DNA from: an uncultured Lachnospiraceae bacterium
GTDB taxonomy: Bacteria > Bacillota > Clostridia > Lachnospirales > Lachnospiraceae
Assembly (NCBI GenBank): GCA_946611525.1
Contig: CAMODS010000025.1
Span: 1-12,132, forward strand
Length of the DNA stretch: 12,132 nucleotides
Reading direction: 5' to 3'
The position numbers were made by a program, and so were the translations under genes. Of the stretch, positions 7,518 to 12,132 are shown in pieces (position 1 is the first letter of the stretch; the number at the start of each line of letters is the position of its first letter). Under the pieces are notes generated by a model. It was not told the DNA's origin. It saw only the letters and a list, made by a program, of their open reading frames with translations, and searched no databases.

Positions 7518-8197
7518 TGCTGCACCTCCTCAGTCTCATTTGATAAGTATATGGTTACCTGTGCAGTAGTCTCCATGTCATCGTTGTGTCCGGTAACACC
7601 TACAGATTCACGGCCAAATGCGATCCTTTCCTCATCGGATGTGGCCGCGATAACTTCCACGTGATCCACCAGAGGATCCTCCTCCAGCCGACCGGCTATG
7701 CGCCCAATGTCATTGAAGCTGACACCGGTGATAGGCAGGCTTATCTCGTTTCCGGAAATGGAATAGCTGCCAACCTTTGCAACTTTTAGAATGTATTTAT
7801 CGATCAAAGCAACCGCCTTCATACGGTCAGCCAGGGATCTCTCCTCATCAGTCATGCCCGACCATGTGTAATGTGCGTACTGTGTGGCGATATCGCCCAT
7901 CTCATCAATAGCCGCCTGTTCGGTCTCGATCTGATCCCTTAAGGTGGCAAGCTCACCCTGGAGACGTGAGACCTCCACAATACGATCGACTACAAAAAAC
8001 TTACTCAAAAGGGAAGCACCTATCACAATAAGCACTATGCTGGGAATGAGCACGGAAAGCTTCATTGGAGTAAGTCCCACAAAAGCAAAATTGATCTGTG
8101 TCTTTGTGGGTATGACCATTTTCTTTTCAAACGGCCCCTTTTTCTTCACTGCTTCGTTTGCTTCAATGTTTTCGGGAGAATTCATTATGTCACTCAT
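7514..8197 (-). CDS. pilN: PilN-like type IV pilus alignment-complex protein
   Basis: This 227-residue protein has a cytoplasmic N-terminus of about 45 residues, one membrane segment (about 46-66), a coiled-coil-like stretch (72-100), and a C-terminal domain. SISGNEISLPITGVSFNDIG (146-165) followed by LEEDPLVDHVEVIAA (171-185) fits the PilN/GspL-type fimbrial assembly domain. In known PilN proteins a short N-terminal INLLP-type motif binds PilM; here INFAF (35-39) sits just before the membrane segment and may be the equivalent, with an extra N-terminal extension (1-34) rich in charge. The start at 8197 has AAGG 8 nt upstream; a second ATG at 8185 has no site. It lies 15 nt after pilM and overlaps pilO. 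Confidence 0.82.
   Translation of the reverse strand: MSDIMNSPENIEANEAVKKKGPFEKKMVIPTKTQINFAFVGLTPMKLSVLIPSIVLIVIGASLLSKFFVVDRIVEVSRLQGELATLRDQIETEQAAIDEMGDIATQYAHYTWSGMTDEERSLADRMKAVALIDKYILKVAKVGSYSISGNEISLPITGVSFNDIGRIAGRLEEDPLVDHVEVIAATSDEERIAFGRESVGVTGHNDDMETTAQVTIYLSNETEEVQQ
7524..7530 (-). promoter_or_regulatory. Strong Shine-Dalgarno of pilO inside the pilN 3' end
   Basis: AGGAGGT on the minus strand lies 6 nt (GCAGCA) before the pilO ATG at 7517. It gives pilO independent initiation as well as coupling through the ATGA overlap. Confidence 0.8.
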
Positions 8198-8212
8198 GTT
8201 TTTTACCTTGTA

Positions 8213-9196
8213 TTATTGCGTAATTCCTGCTGCCAATAAATAGCCGTTGCCTTCCTCGGCACTTGAAAAACCAAAACCTGACAAAAGCTCACCCGCAGGT
8301 CTTATCTTCATGTCCAGGTTTTCCTCTAAAGCGGTAAGCAGTGCCGGTATATCAGCTCCACCTCCGCATACCCATATATCATTTAAGCTGGAATCCTGCA
8401 TGCTGTAGCGCAAAAAGTTCATTGTCCTCATCAGCTCAACTCCGATATTGTTGAAGGCCGATGTGCATACCTCCTTGTTCTGGCAGTCATCATAATTGTT
8501 GACCAGGTATGTATGGGCAATATGAGGATCCACGCTGTACGCCTCCGCTATGGCATCATTTAAGGTGTGAAGTCCGGTCTCCAATTCGTTGGTGGCCAGA
8601 TGCCTGTCTCCCTTGAAAGCATACATGCGAATGCCTGAATAACCTATATCCAAAATACAATAGTCCTTTGGACCGTCACCTGTAACAGGCTGATTCCTAA
8701 GAATGTTCTGATAAACCGATAAAACCGGCGCAGCCTTTACCAGCTTCAGTCCTGCCTTTTTAAGGATGGCTCTCGTATCCTCCAAAAGCTGTCTCGGAAT
8801 GGCCGCCGCCATCACGTCCATGTTGTTCTCCTCTTTATTCACGGAGATCATGGCATAGTCAAACACAAAGTCCTTGAGCTCCTCGGTGATATAATCCCTG
8901 AACTCATAAGGAAGATTGTATAATAGCTGCTCCTCGTTCATGATAGGCATGGTCACGGGTCTGATATAAACCCGCTCACCGGAAAAAACAAACCCCGCCT
9001 TGTTGCAGCGAATGCCGTTTTCCTTCATGGAAACCCGTAAAAACTCTCCCATAGTCTCCGGGGATACTATCCTGCCCTCATTTACCAGATTCTCAGGCAT
9101 GTCTAAGATCACATGCTTTTTAACGTGTCTGCCGTTTATCAGGACAAGCTTTAATCTATTGTGTCCTACGTCAATTCCCAATATAGTCTTTGCCAT
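8213..9196 (-). CDS. pilM: PilM, actin-like ATPase of the type IV pilus
   Basis: This 327-residue cytoplasmic protein has the actin/FtsA-like nucleotide fold: phosphate-1 motif LGIDVGHNRLKLV (6-18), phosphate-2 motif CILDIGYSGIRMY (180-192), and adenosine motif IWVCGGGADIPAL (274-286). LPYEFRDYI (95-103) and VMAAAIPRQLLED (128-140) are typical of PilM rather than FtsA or MreB. PilM binds the PilN N-terminus and links the alignment complex to the motor. An AAGGAG site (9203-9208) overlaps the TAA stop of pilD, 10 nt ahead, so translation is likely coupled. Length is a little shorter than the about 350 residues common in the family. Confidence 0.92.
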   Translation of the reverse strand: MAKTILGIDVGHNRLKLVLINGRHVKKHVILDMPENLVNEGRIVSPETMGEFLRVSMKENGIRCNKAGFVFSGERVYIRPVTMPIMNEEQLLYNLPYEFRDYITEELKDFVFDYAMISVNKEENNMDVMAAAIPRQLLEDTRAILKKAGLKLVKAAPVLSVYQNILRNQPVTGDGPKDYCILDIGYSGIRMYAFKGDRHLATNELETGLHTLNDAIAEAYSVDPHIAHTYLVNNYDDCQNKEVCTSAFNNIGVELMRTMNFLRYSMQDSSLNDIWVCGGGADIPALLTALEENLDMKIRPAGELLSGFGFSSAEEGNGYLLAAGITQ

Positions 9197-9206
9197 CAGT
9201 TACTCC

Positions 9207-9983
9207 TTACAAGAAAAGTCCCAAATACCAGTCACTAAGTCTCTCTCCAAATAATAGCATAAAATAAGTCCCAACGGCAATAAATGGGCCAAATGATATG
9301 CTTTTTAACTTTAACCCCACCGTAAAGATGAGTCCCGTGATACAGGCGATCATCACACAAAACAAGGTGGGGATAAAACCCAGATACAAGCCTGCTACCG
9401 CAAAGAGTTTTACATCTCCGCCGCCAAGGCTCTCCTTTTTTAGGATCCTGTCCATTGCCAGCGATATCAAAAGGATCACTGCGCCGTATGTAAATCCGCA
9501 GGCCACATGAAGTGCTGCCTCGGATACGCTGTCATAGACAAAATATGCGGTAGCCACCCATGCCAGAGCAGATATGATAAGTGTGCCGTCCGGTATCTCC
9601 CTGATCTCAATGTCCACAAGGGACAGACAAAAGAGGCAGGATACAAATACCAGATCCCTAATGCTTTGTATGGTCAGCCCGTTTTTCAAATAGCATCCCA
9701 AATACAGAACACCGCATAAAAGCTCTGTAAGAGGATAACGGATAGAAATCTTGTCGCCGCAGTGCCGGCATCTGCCCCGGGATATGATGTAGCTTACCAC
9801 CGGGATCAGATCAGCCGCCCCCAGCTCATGGCCGCAGGTGGTGCAGCGGCTCCGTCCCTTTAAAAAGCTCTCCTTCCTTGCAATGCGATAGGCCGCACAG
9901 TTTAGAAATGAGCCCATCACAAGTCCGATGATAAAGGTAACGCAGCCAAAATATATGTTGTAAATCAATTCTACACTTGTCAT
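9207..9983 (-). CDS. pilD: Prepilin peptidase / N-methyltransferase
   Basis: This 258-residue polytopic membrane enzyme cleaves the leader of type IV prepilins and methylates the new N-terminus. MGSFLNCAAYR (23-33) and two zinc-type pairs CTTC (47-50) and CRHC (72-75) form the N-terminal methyltransferase-type domain. The aspartic protease part has LVDIEIREIPD (122-132) with catalytic D124 and LGGGDVKL (186-193) with catalytic D190 (GxGD). Several hydrophobic segments follow the expected 7-8 helix layout. Presence of all four cysteines suggests a bifunctional enzyme. It follows pilC after 62 nt. The Shine-Dalgarno is poor: GGAGC about 10 nt from ATG, within a hairpin loop. ComC is the equivalent name in competence systems. 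Confidence 0.95.
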   Translation of the reverse strand: MTSVELIYNIYFGCVTFIIGLVMGSFLNCAAYRIARKESFLKGRSRCTTCGHELGAADLIPVVSYIISRGRCRHCGDKISIRYPLTELLCGVLYLGCYLKNGLTIQSIRDLVFVSCLFCLSLVDIEIREIPDGTLIISALAWVATAYFVYDSVSEAALHVACGFTYGAVILLISLAMDRILKKESLGGGDVKLFAVAGLYLGFIPTLFCVMIACITGLIFTVGLKLKSISFGPFIAVGTYFMLLFGERLSDWYLGLFL

Positions 9984-9990
9984 AAAACGA

Positions 9991-10030
9991 ATTGCTCCGC
10001 TCCCGCAATCCTAAGTCCGGACTTTCGTCC
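9991..10030 (-). promoter_or_regulatory. Structured pilC-pilD spacer: hairpins covering the pilD ribosome site
   Basis: The minus-strand RNA of this 62-nt spacer can form ATTGC-GGGAGCGGA-GCAAT (9991-10009), which puts the only purine-rich ribosome-site candidate in a loop 7 nt from the pilD ATG. Just upstream is a perfect 12-bp palindrome AAGTCCGGACTT (10013-10024) and an overlapping GGAC-GAAA-GTCC GNRA-type hairpin (10019-10030). These could be decayed repeats or a translational control; the sequence alone does not decide. Confidence 0.4.
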
Positions 10031-10045
10031 TGCTCCTTTTATCGC

Positions 10046-11260
10046 TCACATTCCCTGATACATTGTGAAGATGGCAATGTATATCGCAAGAACTATGTAA
10101 CCGGCAAATATAGCGATAAAAACAAGAATGGCGGGTTCTAATTTTGCCAGAGCGGCATTGATGGCAGTGGCAAGCTCCGAATCATAGTACGCTGCAACAG
10201 TCTTTAGGGTCTCCTCCATTTCACCGGTCTCCTCACCCACTGCAGTCATGTCGGTAAGTATATCCGGCATACAGCCCGAATCCCTCATGGCCTCGCCCAG
10301 GCTGTGGCCCTCCTCTATCTGGCCTGTCATCTTGCCTACCTCCTGGGACAGATAGTAGTTGTCCATGGCATTGGCTGTAATGCTGACCGACTTTGTCAGG
10401 GGAAGCCCCGCTCCTATCATGGTAACCAGGGTGTTGGCAAACTGGCTTGCACCGTTTAATGTCTGTATCTCACCAAGGATAGGGAACTTCAGTGAGTTTT
10501 TGGCGATCTTTAATCGGCCCTCTTCGGTGCTGGAATAAAACTTGTATGCGAAAAACAGAACCAAAACTATAATGGCTATAAGTGCCCAGTAGTGCTGGAA
10601 AAAACCGGATATAACAATAAGACTCTGGGTAATGGCCGGAAGCTCAGCATCCTGTTCAGCAAATATATCGGTAAATGTGGGAATGACCTTTACCATCATA
10701 ACGATCACCACTATGATACCTATGACCAGCACAAAGCTGGGATAGGCCAGGGCGCCCTTTACCTTTGCCGCTATCTTGGTCTGCTTGTCAAAATGTTCAT
10801 ACATGGAATTGAAGGAAGCATCCAGATTACCTGACTCTTCACCTGCGCGGATGGACTCCACAAATGAGATAGGAAGTATGCCCTTACCGTTTTCCTCAAA
10901 ACTGGCAGCCAGGGAACGCCCGGCCTCCACATCGGTTCTGACCTTTTCAAGGATCTTTTTTAGTGTCTTATCAGCAGTCTTGTCATAAATGAGATTAACC
11001 GCACGTCCAATGGGTACTCCCGAACGCAGGATTATGGCAAACTGCGAGCACATTACGGTAAAAGCCTTTGGATCCAGCCTCTTACCGCCGAGATCCATGG
11101 TGAGGATACTTTCCTTTTTCTCCTTGACCTCCGCGACCTTTACAACGATGTCATATTCCTGCTTGATGCGCTCTATGGCATCCATCTCGTTGTAGCCCTC
11201 TATGACTCCGGAGACCTTGGCTCCGGATTTTGAAATCGCCTGATATTTGTAAGTGATCAT
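10046..11260 (-). CDS. pilC: PilC, inner-membrane platform protein of type IV pili (GspF family)
   Basis: This 404-residue protein has the full PilC/GspF layout: a short N-terminal domain beginning MITYKYQAISKSGAKVSG, then two T2SSF domains. The first runs about 68-195 with GVPIGRAVNLI (81-91), FVESIRAGEESGNLD (133-147) and a membrane segment (about 173-195). The second runs about 272-394 with GAGLPLTKSVSITA (283-296), MTAVGEETGEMEETL (338-352) and a C-terminal membrane segment (about 375-398); another membrane segment lies near 222-242. It forms the ring on which PilT and a PilB-type motor act. AAGAGG at 11267-11272, 6 nt from ATG, supports the start. The 59-nt gap to pilT is filled by a repeat. 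Confidence 0.95.
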   Translation of the reverse strand: MITYKYQAISKSGAKVSGVIEGYNEMDAIERIKQEYDIVVKVAEVKEKKESILTMDLGGKRLDPKAFTVMCSQFAIILRSGVPIGRAVNLIYDKTADKTLKKILEKVRTDVEAGRSLAASFEENGKGILPISFVESIRAGEESGNLDASFNSMYEHFDKQTKIAAKVKGALAYPSFVLVIGIIVVIVMMVKVIPTFTDIFAEQDAELPAITQSLIVISGFFQHYWALIAIIVLVLFFAYKFYSSTEEGRLKIAKNSLKFPILGEIQTLNGASQFANTLVTMIGAGLPLTKSVSITANAMDNYYLSQEVGKMTGQIEEGHSLGEAMRDSGCMPDILTDMTAVGEETGEMEETLKTVAAYYDSELATAINAALAKLEPAILVFIAIFAGYIVLAIYIAIFTMYQGM

Positions 11261-11272
11261 TTTTAGCCTCTT

Positions 11273-11321
11273 AAAAGATTCTTCGTTTCTTTCAATGGTT
11301 CACAGCAGCCCGAAGGATCCT
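11273..11321 (-). repeat. Short interspersed repeat, copy C (bipartite)
   Basis: The pilT-pilC spacer begins with AAAAGATTCTTCG (11273-11285) and ends with CCGAAGGATCCT (11310-11321), imperfect inverted ends about 24 nt apart. The outer end supplies part of the pilT TAG stop (11320-11322), and the inner end abuts the pilC Shine-Dalgarno. It shares both halves with the copy at 2718-2796 and one half with the copy at 1467-1495. Confidence 0.65.
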
Positions 11322-12132
11322 AAATCGAATTCTTTTTCACATAATTCTCATCATGCGCATAGTGGAGTGCCGTCTCCTTTGTGATATCGCCCGACCTTAC
11401 CAGTCTGCAAAGCGCCTGGTCCATGGTCTGGCCGCCAATGGTGGCTGATGTCGCCACTGCGTTTGCGATCTGGGGAGTATTGCCGCTCCTAATGAGATTC
11501 CTGATAGCGTCTGTCACTATCATAAACTCGGCTGCCAAAGCACGTCCGCCGCCCTTTTTAGGCATGAGCTGCTGGGTAAGTACGGCAACCAATGTCATGG
11601 ACAGCTGCAGTCTGATCTGATTCTGCGCAGCCTCCGGGAATACCTGTACCATACGGTCGATGGAGTCAGCAGCCGATCCCGTATGCAATGTACCAAACAC
11701 CAGATGTCCGGTCTCTGCTGCGGTAATGGCTGTCTCGATGGTATCCCTGTCACGCATCTCACCGATCAATATAACGTTGGGATCCTCACGGAGGGATGCC
11801 CTCAGGCCCTCAGCAAAGCTCTTTGTGTCCTTGCCCACCTCACGCTGGTTGATGGCACAAAGGTCGGGTTTGTAGATATACTCCACAGGATCCTCCAATG
11901 TAACGATATGGCTCCTGTGCGTATGATTGATATGATCCAAAAGTGCAGCCAATGATGTGGACTTACCGGATCCGGTCTCACCTGTTACCAAAACGATACC
12001 TTTGTGAAGATCCGTAAGATCCATGACTGCAGGAGGAAGTCCTAAGCTGTCCAGCTTTGGAATGTGCTCGGATAAAAGTCTCAGTGCCAGCGATGGTACT
12101 CCCTGAGCCTTGAAAAGATGCACACGGCAACG
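11320..12132 (-). CDS. pilT: PilT, type IV pilus retraction ATPase (5' end beyond the window)
   Basis: The visible 270 residues are the C-terminal three quarters of a PilT hexameric ATPase that powers pilus retraction. Counting from the window edge: RCRVHLF (1-7) matches the end of the PilT N-terminal domain, GETGSGKST (51-59) is Walker A, TLEDPVEYI (78-86) the Asp box, LIGEMRD (122-128) the Walker B region, GHLVFGTLHT (142-151) the His box, and AIRNLIRSG (209-217) the PilT-specific helix that separates it from PilB. The GTG at 12123 is an internal valine, since the frame stays open to the edge. About 75 residues are probably missing. The stop lies within repeat copy C. Confidence 0.95.
   Translation of the reverse strand, partial: RCRVHLFKAQGVPSLALRLLSEHIPKLDSLGLPPAVMDLTDLHKGIVLVTGETGSGKSTSLAALLDHINHTHRSHIVTLEDPVEYIYKPDLCAINQREVGKDTKSFAEGLRASLREDPNVILIGEMRDRDTIETAITAAETGHLVFGTLHTGSAADSIDRMVQVFPEAAQNQIRLQLSMTLVAVLTQQLMPKKGGGRALAAEFMIVTDAIRNLIRSGNTPQIANAVATSATIGGQTMDQALCRLVRSGDITKETALHYAHDENYVKKNSI

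Noticed and set aside
12121..12123. GTG at 12123 as the start of the PilT gene
   Set aside because: The frame remains open to the window edge and RCRV-HLF aligns with internal PilT sequence, so this valine is internal and the gene is truncated by the window.

Overview
The window reads as part of a low-to-mid GC Firmicutes (Clostridia) chromosome, most likely Lachnospiraceae or a close relative. The grounds are: strong AGGAGG-type ribosome binding sites, a monoderm-style type IV pilus (T4P) set with no PilP/PilQ, lipoprotein substrate-binding proteins, a Firmicutes UvrX/YqjW-like Y-family polymerase, and spacers carrying the widespread repeat that translates as 'CHSERSEES'. The taxonomic call is inference from protein style. 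All twelve genes lie on the minus strand, so transcription runs from high to low coordinates. Gaps are short (4-nt overlaps up to 90 nt) and no tRNA, rRNA, CRISPR array or transposase gene was seen.

Region 1 (12132 down to about 6903) is a T4P / competence-type assembly cluster in the order pilT (5' end cut by the window edge), pilC, pilD, pilM, pilN-like, pilO-like. PilT is the retraction ATPase, PilC the inner-membrane platform, PilD the prepilin peptidase, and PilM/N/O form the cytoplasmic-to-extracytoplasmic alignment complex. No pilin and no PilB-type extension ATPase lie in the window.

Region 2 (about 6865 to 4442) holds two consecutive lipoprotein substrate-binding proteins of different folds, one family-1/MalE-like and one type-1 periplasmic-binding-protein/sugar-binding-like. 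Neither has a permease or ATPase beside it. They follow pilO after only 37 nt, in which a weak terminator-like hairpin can be drawn.

Region 3 (4427 to 1510) is a split arginine-biosynthesis pair: argB (acetylglutamate kinase) and argD (acetylornithine aminotransferase). Between them sits a membrane-anchored SGNH/GDSL hydrolase gene whose start overlaps the argB stop by 4 nt.

Region 4 (1460 to 18) is a Y-family translesion DNA polymerase with a clamp-binding motif.

Three spacers (pilT-pilC, SGNH-argD, argD-polymerase) carry copies of one small hairpin-forming repeat, all in the same orientation relative to transcription. The pilC-pilD spacer carries different small hairpins. The less ordinary features are the two orphan binding proteins behind a pilus machine, the SGNH hydrolase embedded in the arginine genes, and the repeats abutting stop codons and start sites. 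There is no stretch over 300 bases without a gene.
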